Below, one piece after another: positions 43,901-53,724 of a stretch of DNA of 64,000 nt. Positions within the stretch are counted from its first letter, which is position 1. Each line of letters opens with the position of its first letter. Location: positions 50,553,366 to 50,617,365 of the forward strand of contig CM019717.1 of the NCBI GenBank assembly GCA_009760885.1, written 5' to 3'. Under the pieces are notes generated by a model. It saw nothing but the letters and a program-made list of their open reading frames with translations, was not told where the DNA came from and searched no databases. The stretch comes from Achatina immaculata. Lineage: Eukaryota > Mollusca > Gastropoda > Stylommatophora > Achatinidae. The position numbers were made by a program, and so were the translations under genes.

Positions 43901-46900
43901 GCAGATACTTTTGTTATGGAATTATGAATCTTGTTTTGTGCAAACGAATAATCAGCTATTTGGGGTCTTTATTCTTCTCCCAGTCTAGAGAACATGTACA
44001 AAGAACTTGAATCAGATATTCCAGGCTTTAAAACTCCAGATCACGGAAACTTAATTGGGTGGGCCCGACAAGGTGGGTTTACTGACTTATATAAAACTGT
44101 CATAGATTATCATCTTATCAGTCACATATTTTTACTCTTTTTCACCTTTATATTTTATACTGAAATAACTTTTGATAGCTTAGTGAGATGTGCTCAAGTA
44201 AGAAGTAAGTATTGTAGGTATGTTACAGCATCATCATGTGCCCTGCCTGGGGGCGTTGACGACCATGTCTCTCCGCAGTTCTGTTGTTGTGCTTCTTTCA
44301 TGCCATTTTGTCCAGCCATCTGAGACTTTCTCTCTTAGTCTGTCTGTCCCTTTTCCTGCCTTCAGTTTTTTCTGTTGTCACAATATTTTCAGTTCTTTCT
44401 CTTCTCATTATATGGGTATGAACCTAGACTGTCTCCTCTGTAGTGTGTTTATTAAAGTTCATTTCCCGTTGGTTTCTCATATGTATATGATATAGCCAAA
44501 AATCTTCTACAATTATTTGACATAGGTGTATATCATTGATATGTTTAAGATATTTGGAAACAAAAAAAAGAAATGAACAAAAACAATTACATTGCTTTCA
44601 AACTTACATTTGGGATTAGGTTCAGCTGCTATGTATTTCCAGGTGTGCTTCTGCTCAATGCTTGTCTGACGGTCCAGGCAGGCCAAGCAAACTCCCATGC
44701 TGGCCAGGGTTGGGAGAAATTTACAGATGCTGTCATACAGTGGCTTAACACAAATCTCACTGGTGTTGTATTCTTGCTGTGGGGGGCTTATGCTCAAAAG
44801 AAGGGAGCTTGTATCAACAAGGTGAGCCACACATTTTCTCCATAATCAATAATGAAAGAGAAAAAAAAAAATATATATATATATACATACACACATGCAC
44901 ACAGAGATATATATGTATATATTACTTTGACAATATAGGTACAGTAAAAGCCCTGTTTCCATGCCGTTAAGGCATATATGGAATATGGTGATAGGCCTGT
45001 ATTTCTAACGCCTTCAGCACATGAAAATGTGATGTGATCAGTATCTTGCATGGCCAGTTACCTTCTAAGATTTCTCTGGTATCAATTTTTAGAGGCTGGG
45101 TGGATTCCTGGATCTTTTTTTAGGTGTAATGGTACCAGAAAAAGTCCCCACTGCTGGGATTTGAACCCAGTACCACTGGATTAGTAGACCAAGAGCCTAA
45201 CCACTTGGTCAGCTAAGCCATTCTTACATCCTTCCCATGCCATAAAATGTCACATAGGTCGCATGGTAGTTTGCTAAGTGTTCCTGTTTTCGGTGTTTTT
45301 TTTCCAGCATCCTCAAGAGATTTTATGCTAACTAATTTGGCAAAGAAAAGAAATCAAGAACAAATTACTGAACACCAAATCACAACGGCTTAAAGAACGA
45401 GTTTTAAGTAATTATGCACAAAAAGACGAAGAAGTGAAGGAATCATGCCGTCAAGATAAACGTCAATATTATGACAATTTAGCAGAAACAGCAGAGAAAG
45501 CAGCATATACAAATGACATGAAAACCATATATAAAATCACAAAGCAGATGACAGGTAACTTCAACACAAGATGTGAAAGTGCAGTAAGAACACAAAATGG
45601 ACAACTGGTCAGTGGAGAAAGAGAAAAAATTGAAAGATGGAGGGAACACTTTAACACCCTACTAAACAGAACACAAGCAGCACAGACAATAGACATACCT
45701 GAAGCAAAAACGGAACTAAACATCAATACAGGACCAATAACAATAAATGAAGTAAAGGAGGCGATAAAGAAGCTAAAATCAGACAGGGCACCAGGTGAAG
45801 ATGAAGTGACTGCGGAGATGTTGAAAGCAGAAGAAACAGAAACACCAAAACAACTTTGCCGGATATTACAACAAATTTGGGATTTAGAAAAAGCCCCAGA
45901 GGAGTGGAAAACTGGTCTTATGGTAAAATTACCAAAGAAGGGTGACCTCAGAGATTGCGGGAACTGGAGAGGCATTACCCTACTGCCTCTCACCAGTAAA
46001 GTATTTTGCAGAATAATCATCAACAGAATTGTACCAACACTTGAGGAAAAACTTCGGAAAGAGCAAGCAGGATTTAGGAAAGGAAGATCATGCATAGACC
46101 ACATATTTGTACTTAGACAAATATTAGAACAGGCAAATGAGTGGCATAGCACAACATATGCATTGTTCATAGATTTTGAGAAAGCCTTTGACAGTGTCAA
46201 CAGAGATGCACTGTGGAAAATCCTAAGATGGCATGGCCTCCCCCATAAAATAGTTAATGTAATCAAAGCCCTATACGAGGGTTTTCAGTGCAAAGTGATC
46301 TGTGGAGAACATACCTCCAGCAGCTTTAGGGTACAAACAGGAGTGAAACAGGGATGTATACTATCACCAACATTATTTATCTTGGCAGTAGACTGGTTAA
46401 TGAAGGAGGCAACATCAGACAAACGCAGAGGATTACAATGGACCCTTGACACAGTGCTGGAGGACCTTGACTTTGCGGATGATATTTGTCTGTTATCAAG
46501 CAGTCACAAAGATATGCAAGATAAAATAAACAAGCTAACTCAGAATGCAAACAACATAGGACTAAAGATCAACGTAGGAAAGACAAAGTTAATGAAGCAA
46601 AATGTGAACAACAGAAATGTACTCAGAGTAGATAACAAGTTAGTGGAGGAGGTCAACGAATTTGTATACCTTGGCAGCAGAGTAGTAGAAAATGGAGACA
46701 GCACAGAGAACATCAACAGCAGACTTACTAGAGCAAACCAGGCTTTTGCAATGCTGCAGAATATATGGAAATCCAAAAAACTAAGCATAAATATGAAAAT
46801 CAGGATATTTAAGAGTAATGTTCTAAGTGTACTACTCTATGGAAGCGAATGCTGGAAAATCAGCAAAACCATAGAAAACAAGTTGAATTCTTTCCAGACT

Positions 46901-47521
46901 AAATGTTTACGAAGAATTAGAAAAATATTTTGGCCAAACACTATAAGAAATAACATCTTATTAGCAGAAATGCAGATGAAACCACTGACAACAATTATTG
47001 AGGAAAGACGCTGGCGATGTTTGGGACATGTGCTCCGAATGACTGACAACTCACTACCAAAAATAGCACTAAGATGGACACCACAGGGGAGCAGAAGTAA
47101 GGGTAGACCAAAAGAGACATGGAGAAGAACAACAGAAAGGATGTTGAGCAATAGAGGGCTCACCTGGGCAAGAGCAAAAAAAAAGGCGAAGGACAGGCAT
47201 TTGTGGAAAACCCTTGCGGAAGCCCCATGTGCCCTGGGCACTTGAGATTCAGAGAGAGAGAGAGAATTTGGCCTTACTTAACAATGTCCTCTTTTGAGGT
47301 CAACTTAATTAAGCCATTACTTTGACAATATAAACACATAAAATTCCTTTTTTATTTTTCAGAAAAAGCATCACATTCTGACAACTGTCCATCCATCACC
47401 ACTGTCTGCTCATCGTGGTTTTTTTGGCTGCAAACATTTTTCACAATGCAATGGACTGTTGAAAGCTGGAGGTCAGAAATCAATTGACTGGAAGCATCTC
47501 CCAGAAGAGGCTGAATCGTAG
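37922..47521 (+). CDS. UNG: uracil-DNA glycosylase (UNG), eight exons
   Basis: UNG removes uracil from DNA to start base-excision repair. Joined exons 37922-37981, 40159-40422, 41392-41487, 41854-41908, 43229-43271, 43984-44072, 44643-44821 and 47363-47521 give 314 residues (human UNG2 is 313). All junctions are GT-AG and in frame. Domains: PIP box at residues 3-10 (QCKISEFF) for PCNA; a basic KKRK patch, likely nuclear; an RPA-binding-like helix ([17 protein letters not shown]); then the catalytic core with GQDPYHG (Asp149), the Pro-rich loop [28 protein letters not shown] and [11 protein letters not shown] (His272). All key residues are present. The start is the ATG that puts the PIP box at the N-terminus; an in-frame ATG at 37826 could add 32 residues. 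A pseudo-exon copy of exon 2 lies at 61416. Confidence 0.97.
39680..39880 (-). mobile_element. LINE 3'-end fragment with (GAT)n tail
   Basis: Begins (ATC)n at 39690, then TGCCTTCCACTCCTTTGAGA and GTCTCTGAGCACTGTCAC. Same LINE family as 22515-22720 and 60935-61120. In UNG intron 1. Confidence 0.6.
40159..40422 (+). CDS. UNG: UNG exon 2 (linker, NLS-like patch, RPA-binding helix)
   Basis: 88 codons between CTGCAG| and |GTTTGA. Contains AKKRK and [17 protein letters not shown], then the start of the catalytic fold ([20 protein letters not shown]). Phase 0 at both ends. Confidence 0.95.
40741..41160 (+). mobile_element. RTE-like LINE end with inverted 5' part
   Basis: 40741-40990 encodes on the minus strand [20 protein letters not shown] and neighbours, i.e. 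the LINE C-terminus. From about 40995 the sequence continues in plus orientation with the following 3' UTR (GTCGACCACGTGAAACTCTA ... CAGCACAGGAAGGATGTAAG). The two parts are adjacent in the parent LINE (compare 2604-2058), so the upstream part is inverted: the pattern left by twin priming. In UNG intron 2. Confidence 0.7.
41392..41487 (+). CDS. UNG: UNG exon 3
   Basis: 32 codons including [20 protein letters not shown], the family's VYPPPEQVF stretch. Acceptor TTTAG|, donor |GTGAGT; phase 0. Confidence 0.96.
41854..41908 (+). CDS. UNG: UNG exon 4 (catalytic water-activating loop)
   Basis: [18 protein letters not shown] plus one base; carries the catalytic Asp of GQDPYHG. Acceptor TTTAAG|, donor |GTCAGT; ends in phase 1. 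Confidence 0.97.
42480..43060 (-). mobile_element. LINE fragment with RNase H
   Basis: The minus strand reads [20 protein letters not shown] (42810-42750), the RNase H motif of I-like LINEs, and about 250 bases later a CCHC-like [17 protein letters not shown]. It differs from the 6385-10871 family, so is another LINE lineage. In UNG intron 4; broken frames. Confidence 0.6.
43229..43271 (+). CDS. UNG: UNG exon 5 (Pro-rich loop)
   Basis: [13 protein letters not shown] and two bases of Ser. Acceptor TTTCAG|, donor |GTATGT; ends in phase 2. Confidence 0.96.
43480..43750 (-). mobile_element. LINE RNase H-downstream fragment
   Basis: The reverse strand resembles the segment after RNase H ([12 protein letters not shown], as [14 protein letters not shown] in the full LINE). 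Short, in UNG intron 5, ends undefined. Confidence 0.45.
43984..44072 (+). CDS. UNG: UNG exon 6
   Basis: [20 protein letters not shown] then GNLIGWARQ, preceding the uracil-pocket strand. Acceptor TCCCAG|, donor |GTGGGT; ends in phase 1. Confidence 0.96.
44225..44460 (-). mobile_element. LINE 3' fragment
   Basis: Begins with an ATC-type tail (GCATCATCATGTGCCC) and resembles the minus-oriented (GAT)n-tailed LINE ends elsewhere. In UNG intron 6; low confidence. Confidence 0.4.
44643..44821 (+). CDS. UNG: UNG exon 7 (uracil pocket)
   Basis: [20 protein letters not shown] carries the Asn that recognises uracil; then [13 protein letters not shown] and [12 protein letters not shown]. Acceptor TTTCCAG|, donor AAG|GTGAGC; ends in phase 0. 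Confidence 0.96.
44945..45231 (-). mobile_element. tRNA-headed SINE
   Basis: The minus strand from 45231 reads a clear tRNA-like head: TAGCTGACCAAGTGGTTAGG (A box) and GGGTTCAAATCCCAGCAG (B box), then a body shared with 16722-16995 (CAGCACATGAAAATGTGATG on the plus strand). It abuts the LINE 3' UTR at 45232. In UNG intron 7. Confidence 0.8.
45342..47264 (+). mobile_element. 5'-truncated RTE-like LINE with intact RT frame
   Basis: A 1923-bp insertion with an exact 8-bp target duplication, AATTTGGC, at 45334-45341 and 47265-47272. Ends in (AG)n (47251-47264), a simple-repeat tail. The endonuclease half is missing, consistent with 5' truncation. Located in UNG intron 7 in the same orientation as UNG. 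Confidence 0.9.
45344..47245 (+). CDS. LINE reverse transcriptase (5'-truncated, open frame)
   Basis: The frame is open from the insertion edge to TGA at 47245, 634 codons, the longest in the window; there is no natural start (first GTG 45434). RT motifs in order: [90 protein letters not shown] and the catalytic [11 protein letters not shown]. The C-terminal part has [36 protein letters not shown] and [13 protein letters not shown], characteristic of RTE-like elements common in molluscs and flatworms. Without an endonuclease domain it cannot move on its own. The lack of any stop suggests a recent insertion. Confidence 0.92.
   Translation, partial: RKEIKNKLLNTKSQRLKERVLSNYAQKDEEVKESCRQDKRQYYDNLAETAEKAAYTNDMKTIYKITKQMTGNFNTRCESAVRTQNGQLVSGEREKIERWREHFNTLLNRTQAAQTIDIPEAKTELNINTGPITINEVKEAIKKLKSDRAPGEDEVTAEMLKAEETETPKQLCRILQQIWDLEKAPEEWKTGLMVKLPKKGDLRDCGNWRGITLLPLTSKVFCRIIINRIVPTLEEKLRKEQAGFRKGRSCIDHIFVLRQILEQANEWHSTTYALFIDFEKAFDSVNRDALWKILRWHGLPHKIVNVIKALYEGFQCKVICGEHTSSSFRVQTGVKQGCILSPTLFILAVDWLMKEATSDKRRGLQWTLDTVLEDLDFADDICLLSSSHKDMQDKINKLTQNANNIGLKINVGKTKLMKQNVNNRNVLRVDNKLVEEVNEFVYLGSRVVENGDSTENINSRLTRANQAFAMLQNIWKSKKLSINMKIRIFKSNVLSVLLYGSECWKISKTIENKLNSFQTKCLRRIRKIFWPNTIRNNILLAEMQMKPLTTIIEERRWRCLGHVLRMTDNSLPKIALRWTPQGSRSKGRPKETWRRTTERMLSNRGLTWARAKKKAKDRHLWKTLAEAPCALGT
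47363..47521 (+). CDS. UNG: UNG exon 8 (DNA-minor-groove loop, stop)
   Basis: [52 protein letters not shown], stop TAG. HPSPLS holds the catalytic His; the following H-R region is the intercalating loop. Acceptor TTTTTCAG|. The preceding intron carries nested LINEs. Confidence 0.97.
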   Translation, partial: KKHHILTTVHPSPLSAHRGFFGCKHFSQCNGLLKAGGQKSIDWKHLPEEAES

Positions 47522-48219
47522 TATAATTTTAACACTTAAGTCTTCTCTTTTTCCATCAGTCTGAAGATTTACCTCAGATACTCAGCACAGTGATCTTTCA
47601 ATTCGCTCATTGTTGTAGAGGTGCTGCATAGAAAAGCAGCATGCCATCTAGAATCAGTATTCTTGTGTGCATTAGTTTTTTTTTGTTTGTTTTGTTCTGT
47701 TTTTTTTTAATTTTTGGCCAGCTTTTTAATTGGTAGAAAATTTTATATGACTATGAAACTTTCATTTAAATGAGGTGTTGCTATAATTTTTTTTTGCTTT
47801 TATCATCATGAGTCCTTGATGAGGTTTTTATTTTTATGATCAGATAGACCTAATACTATGCATTCTATGACTTTAAAAATCAGGTAGGCCAAGTCAAAAA
47901 GATTTTGAGAATCTCACTTGTTAGTCAGAAATTTGCATGCAAAACAAGTGGTTTGAGCACTTCAGGATTTCTGAATAATGTTTGAAATCAGTGAATGATT
48001 AAGGCACTATATCACAAGATGGACTTCTGGCAGTTTCACAGTCACAAAGTTTGAAATTAAATTATGATGTTATCAGCATTCTGCAGTGCCCTAACTCTCA
48101 CTATCCTTTAGTTCCTATCTGACTAAACACAGCAGCCTTCCTTTCACTGCTAAAAGCTCTGACAAAAGAGTGCTAGCCATGGTTAGTATTAGAATCAGTG
48201 ATGTTGACAGAGATGAGCC

Positions 48220-48225
48220 AATAAA
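48220..48225 (+). terminator. UNG: poly(A) signal candidate for UNG
   Basis: AATAAA, about 700 bases past the UNG stop, the first exact signal noticed downstream. Variants closer to the stop could be used instead. Confidence 0.35.
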
Positions 48226-49214
48226 AATCACTCTTTTTCTAGCAGCATTTTCCTCAGCTTCCAGGAGCAAAAGTTAAAAAGCAGTTTTCAGTAGTTCAGC
48301 CACTCTGAGAAACACATCAGTCTCAACCCATCTGACCAAGTTGAAGTAAACATTCTGTTGCCATCATAAAGAAGAGTCAGGAGAAAGAATGTTCATAAAA
48401 CATGAATTGCACAGATGTTTTATTATAAAATCTGATATGGAATGGAGAGACCTTTGAAATCATGGATTGAAGATTGTGAGTCATATTTTGCATGAAGTCA
48501 TTTATGAGGAAGCTGTTGATTTTGTCTTGGATTTTTTTTTAAAATAGTCAGCGTTGAACCTTTTATGTTTTTTAAGAATCAGTCAGTCATTAGCATGTCC
48601 TTTGAGGAACTTTGCCTCCCTAACAGCTGTCCTAAAGGTCACTCAGTTGAAGTAAGATGCCCTGCTGCTGATGATTTGTAGAATAATACTTATAAACAAA
48701 CACTCAGGAGTTGCAAAGGAAAGTTAACTGGCATTAATGTTTTTTTTATGAGTTTATAAACAGTTGATTCATGACATCCATTTTATTTTGAAAGTAGTTT
48801 CACTGATTTAAATTTTTTTTTAACAAATAAATTTTTTATTTTTTAAGCTTTGTTTTTTTTTTTCAAAACCATGTGTATATGAAACTACCAAAATCTTCAT
48901 GTTTTTGGTATGTGACAGTTATTAAGATCACCCCAAATATCACTGATAGTTAAGATAACTCCAAATATCATTCATAGACAGTTAAGATCACTTCATTTAT
49001 CATTCTCTCCAGGTTATTAGTGTTGCATATGTATAGCTATCAAAGTGTAGATATTCTTTAGAAGCCTTATCCTTGACTTACAGCATCACAGACCTCTGGA
49101 CAGCTTAGCTACAAGCTCTTATATTTTCTTGTTTCCTTCTTCAACATAAGCCAGTCAGTTTTACTGTGCTTAGTTAATAATAGTATTTTGGACACATTAA
49201 ACATCATGATAATT

Positions 49215-49410
49215 TAGAGCAGACCATCTTGGAAGGGTACATAACGGGAAAAAGAGAGGAAGACCAAGGCGAAGATGGCTGCAAGACATCATTGATAATC
49301 TGCGAATGGACGCATCAGCAGCAGGGCATCTTGCTTACATCCGATAGGCCTACAGGAGAGCTGTCAGGGAGGAAAAGTTTGCAAGGGACATGCAAATGAA
49401 TAAATGAAGC
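49215..49410 (+). mobile_element. RTE-like LINE tail fragment
   Basis: CATCTTGGAAGGGTACATAA then GATGGCTGCAAGACATCATT corresponds to LEGYIMGKRKRGRPKRRWLQDI at 34800-34900 (minus). Same tail with ATGCAAATGAATAAATGAA at the end. Confidence 0.65.
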
Positions 49411-50012
49411 TAATATGAGTTAATATCAAAGGAAACTAGTATTTATGATGATATTATGTTTTTGCTCCACACCACTGCTTAATGTTGATCTGTTTATCAC
49501 TGGTTTTTTTTTTTACCTGAATTAGGTAATAAAACATGCAGATTTTATTATAGTATGATTCAGTTATAAAATATTGATTTTTAAAATAATACAAATTATA
49601 TTGATAAACCATGTACAGTTTCCAAAATGTGTTGCTTATTTATTTGGTTTTTACTTAAAAGTATTTGGCTTTACAATATGTTTGCACCAAAATTCTTAAG
49701 CCAGTATAAATTTTGATATATTCTGCCACTACAGAGAAGAATTTTGTAGTTACTTTACAGTAGGATATATGCCAGTGCCATATGTATCTTAATCAAGTAT
49801 TCACAATGCAGGAGACACACAAAAAAGTTAGAATTTTTCATATCTGTCATCTCAAAATGGGGCCAAAGATGCAGTACTTTTGGTGACTAATCTATAGCAA
49901 ACTACTTGTGTCAGGGTTGGTGAATCATAGCTGGTCAAGACCTTTTGTCTACTTTCCAGTGATTCTCCTGCAGACAGTAGTCTGGCCAAGTGAATAGGGA
50001 TTATAATGGGAA

Positions 50013-50856
50013 GGCCCCCTGGGTACAGCTGTGTTAAGAACACACTTATCTTAACATAGTCTTTGTGAGACAGGGAACATAGATCTGTTTGCCCTGGGTA
50101 CAACTGTTTTAAGAACACACTTATTTTAACATAGTCTTTGTGAGACAGGGAACATAGATCTGTTTGCCCTGGGTACAACTGTGTTAAGAATACACTTATC
50201 TTAACATAGTCTTTGTGAGACAGAGAACATAGATCTGTTTGCCCTGGTTACAACTGTGTTAAGAACACACTTATCTTAACATAGTCTTTGTGAGACGGAA
50301 CATAGATCTGTTTGCTTAAAAATGCTGACCGACTTCTGTAGCTGAGAAACCTGTAGCAATCAACACTAATTGTTTTTTATGTCAAAATGTTATGTCAGGT
50401 TGGTGGATGGATGGGGACATGGAGATCTCCGGCAGGGATGAGGGAAATCTGGCGTGAAACCAATGAATCCAGGACGTGACAAGCCTATGGGTCTTTACAA
50501 CAGTGGATATCAGAATGATGTAAACAAAACAGAGCCAGCAGGTGGCTGAGAATGGATATTGTTGAGGCGATCATCGGATTCCTCATCCTCATCTCTGTGG
50601 AACTGTCTCAAAGCCAATCTGGTCAGCCAGAAACTGGGTCTGACGTGGAGAAGGGGCTTAAGTACAGCCACCAGAGGCTGGAAAACAAAGTTTTGGCAAG
50701 CCCGGCCTGCACCACTGTCTTCATGGCAGTCCGGGCAAGACCACAGTCTGCCCTAGCAAGGGAAGGTGCTGAAGTTGGTGGTACCCAGCCAAAAGGTGCG
50801 TCGCAAAAATCAAGGTACACCCCATCATCGCCAGTGTGCGTACGAAGGAAGAAGGC
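50013..50856 (+). mobile_element. internally deleted, non-autonomous I-like LINE derivative
   Basis: 844 bp with an exact 8-bp target duplication, AATGGGAA, at 50005-50012 and 50857-50864. From GGCCCCCTGGG at its start to about 50836 it matches the 5' UTR and ORF1-like region of the LINE at 6385-10871 (CCAGGACGTGACAAGCCTAT, CTGCCCTAGCAAGGAAAGGT-type segments). It then jumps to a short end, CAGTGTGCGTACGAAGGAAG, which resembles the LINE's last bases (CAGTGCGAACGAAGAAGAAG). All of ORF2 is missing. Flanking duplications show the deleted form itself retrotransposed, so it must have used proteins from full-length copies. Confidence 0.85.
50021..50318 (+). repeat. 75-bp 5' UTR monomer array (four copies)
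   Basis: Units start at 50021, 50096, 50171 and 50246, each like GGGTACAACTGTGTTAAGAA followed by CACACTTATCTTAACATAGT. Spacing is exactly 75 bp. The full-length LINE at 10790-10871 has a single unit. Copy-number change in a 5' monomer resembles promoter arrays of rodent L1. Confidence 0.92.
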
Positions 50857-51064
50857 AATGGGAACGCAAACCCGGTCCTAAAAGTGCAAGTATGCACCTG
50901 ACATGACAGGAGACCGTGTGTATGTTTGTCTAATGTTGGTACCTGCTAGAGAGACTGAATCTAAGCTACGGAATTTCTGTGTCATGACCTCGTTTCTGTG
51001 TTTCACGCCTGAACAGTTACTGATGATTGCGCTTACAAACACCTTTTTTAAAAAAAATATATAT

Positions 51065-51160
51065 TTGGGAGGTGCGAGACAGCGCAGTTCGTTAGCACGC
51101 TGTTCTCTCGTGGCTAGACGGCCGCTCGTCCTACCGGAGTCTGTGGTTCAAATCTTAGGT
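51065..51160 (+). mobile_element. tRNA-like SINE head or tRNA relic
   Basis: GCGCAGTTCGTTAGCACGCT resembles an A box and GTGGTTCAAATCTTAGG a B box, about 70 bases apart. No good acceptor stem can be paired, so it is not a functional tRNA gene. It directly precedes the Penelope-like element. Confidence 0.5.
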
Positions 51161-51480
51161 AATTCTGTTGTGATTTTTTTTCCCTTTCAGGTCTCACTAA
51201 AATGTATAAAATAGGAAAAAAGTAAGAACAGTTTTATTACTTAACGATAACACGCTTTTGACGTTTTGGAGCGAGCCTTTGTCAAATAAAAAACAGAACA
51301 AAGAATCAGAGAGAGGAGACAAAGTACAGATTCACGTTAATTTGATATTAACAAAACAATAAAAAAAATTAAAGAAAAATGGCAAAAGACTTATCTCACC
51401 TTCTGGAATAGCACAGAACTAAAATCGCCTTGTATGTCCTCGATAGGACAAACAATAATCAATGGTTATGATGTAAACAA

Positions 51481-53250
51481 AAATCGACATTTCAACTTAA
51501 CCAAGGGAGAAACCATGGCATTATCTAGACTCCGACGTCGATATGACAGTAATAAAACCAGCCGACAAAACGTCGAATCTCGTAGTTTGGAAGAAAGATT
51601 TATATATTGCGGAAGGAATGTCCCAAGTTAGAAATACAAATTTATATGCCCCACGAAAAAAACGATGCTATCCCTTCAAATTATAATAAAGTGGAAGCAG
51701 CCATCAAAGATTTAATTCGAGAAGGTAGTTTCCCACCTCGAGCTGTCTCTCTTCACATCAAGGACAGTTGCTACCTTCAGTCCTCTTTCTAAAATCCACA
51801 AACCAAGTAACCCAGGACGTCCTATTGTATCACCGTGTTCATGTCCAACTGAGCACATTTCTGATTTTTTGGACAGCATTTTCCAACCGCTAGTACACAA
51901 ACTGCCCTCTTATTTGAAAGATACCAACCACGCCTTAACTACTCTTGAAGCGATCACACCACCACTCATATCACATCTTTCTTCTTGATGTCTGTTCCCT
52001 CTACACCTCTATCCCCCATGAAGATGGACTCTTAGCACTCTGTTATTTTCTCGACAAAGACCCTCACTTCACCATTAACACTGATGCCATAATAAGACAC
52101 ACAAATAGTACTCAACTTAAATTCTTTTGAATTCAACGGCGAATACTTTGGGCAAATCAGTGGTGTTGCCACGGGAACAAAAATGGGCCCTAGTTATGCT
52201 TGTTTATTTATGGGCTTTCTGGAACTCAAGTTATGGGAAACCTACCCTAGTAGACTTCCAGAATTCTATAAAAGAGATATCGATGCCACAGGACGAGCTA
52301 AAAAAGTTTATTGAATTCGCTAACTTACTTAATACAACATAAAATTCACTTATGAAGTTTCCGACAAGTCCGTGAACTTTTTTTAGACATTAAAATATCT
52401 GTTGGCACAAATAGGCTTATTACCTCCGTTTTTTACAAGACCATCGACATCCACACCTATTTACTTTACACTTCCTCCCATCCTGTAGCGTGTAAGAACT
52501 CCATCCCGTACTCCTAACTACTCTGTCTACACCTAATATGTCAGGATAACTCGGACTTTATCGATCAGTCCAACAATTTATTAGAATTTTTCAGTCATCG
52601 CAACTACACAGAAAACGTCCTTCGTGCAGCTTTCAACCGTATACAACTAATAAACCGCAGCATTTAGGAAAAAAAAAGCCAGCCTGTTATCCCATCTCAT
52701 AGGGTTAAATTAGTACTGCCCTTTCCACCGCAAGGTCAGATGGTTAAAAGATTCTTTATCGTCATCTGCCACTAATCCAACTCGACCCTGACACCCGTGA
52801 CATTTTCTCTGATCCACCCCTATTAGTATTAGTATACGAGCGTGAGCCAAATCTCAGTGACATCCTCGCCCACAGCCATTTAAAGCAAAACCTTCCATAT
52901 GTTGGAACCAGAAAATGTAACTGTGTGCTCTCACTGTGTACCCCGCCTGTAGTTTGGGAAACGGAAACAATCACTAAAACTATCTTGGCTCTCCATGAGA
53001 GATTCACATGTAATATATGTCATCGTATGTAACAGATGCAGGATAACTTATATAGATTTAGACTAGGAGACCGCATACAGAAACATCTGTACGATATCAC
53101 CCAGCATGCTTTGGCCCCAACCATAGAGGCAAATCTGATTTTCTGGTAAACAATCAGTTTCACAAACAGTGTCAAGCTTGAGAACCGCTACGTTCAGTAC
53201 TTTGGAATACTGGATCACATGGTTTGAACTCGTTATTCAGCTACCCATAA
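51481..53250 (+). pseudogene. Penelope-like reverse transcriptase / GIY-YIG pseudogene
   Basis: Segments in order over several frames: a basic N-terminus (LTKGETMALSRLRRRYDS); [40 protein letters not shown] and [40 protein letters not shown] (the LDVTSLYTNIPH motif of this family); ISGVATGTKMGPSYACLFMG. The catalytic Y-I-D-D box has become R-D-I-D-A (about 52272-52290), losing a residue. A fragment of the GIY-YIG endonuclease (LGDRIQKHLYDITQHA) lies at 53060-53110. Many stops and frameshifts; no function expected. Confidence 0.85.
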
Positions 53251-53724
53251 CCTTCCACAATCTTACTTATCCTCACGTGTTGCACATAGTTTAGTACCCT
53301 CACACATCATCACACTACTATTTCTCTGCCACAACTATAATCATTCATTGTTTATCCCTTCCCTACCATCATCTACTATCAAACATCACAAATCCCTATC
53401 CACTCACTACCATCATCATCAATCATCACCATCATCTTTCACTCCTTTAAGAGCACCGGCCATGGATAGGGGCTCTCCTTGTCTCTTAACATTTTCTACA
53501 CTCGGGCACAATTTTGCACCTTTTCCAGAACGAACGCTATGTTTACATCGCAACCATAGGTTGTGCTCCTATAGAGGACATGTAGGCGAGATTTTGGTTC
53601 TGTGCTATTCCAGAAGCTAAGTCATTTGCCATTTTTCTTTAATTTTGTTAACATCAAATTAATGTGAATCTGTCAAATTAATGTGAATCTATACTTTGTC
53701 TCCTCTCTCTCGTCCTGTTTGTTT

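Larger units (their letters stand above)
45232..47320 (-). mobile_element. RTE-like LINE 3' UTR, split by a younger LINE
   Basis: 45232-45341 (TACATCCTTCCCATGCC ... TAACTAATTTGGC) and 47265-47320 (AATTTGGCCTTACTTAACAA ... GTCCTCTTTTGAGG) together match the continuous 3' UTR at 2060-2245. The break is exactly at the AATTTGGC target duplication of the inserted LINE. Confidence 0.8.
47522..50004. other. UNG 3' flank with LINE debris
   Basis: Contains the putative UNG 3' UTR and two RTE-like LINE tails, 48560-48680 (minus; TTTGAGGAACTTTGCCTCCC) and 49215-49410 (plus; encoding degraded ILEGYITGKREEDQGEDGCK-like sequence). The remainder is AT-rich and unassigned. Confidence 0.6.

Noticed and set aside
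45469..46266. 265-residue minus-strand open frame
   Set aside because: It is the antisense shadow of the LINE reverse transcriptase frame and has no recognisable domain.
50021..50318. Regular 75-bp repeats that could be read as a CRISPR array
   Set aside because: Units are contiguous with no spacers, belong to a LINE 5' UTR, and the DNA is eukaryotic.
51065..51160. Functional tRNA gene
   Set aside because: A and B box-like segments are present but no acceptor stem or proper anticodon arm can be formed; SINE head is likelier.
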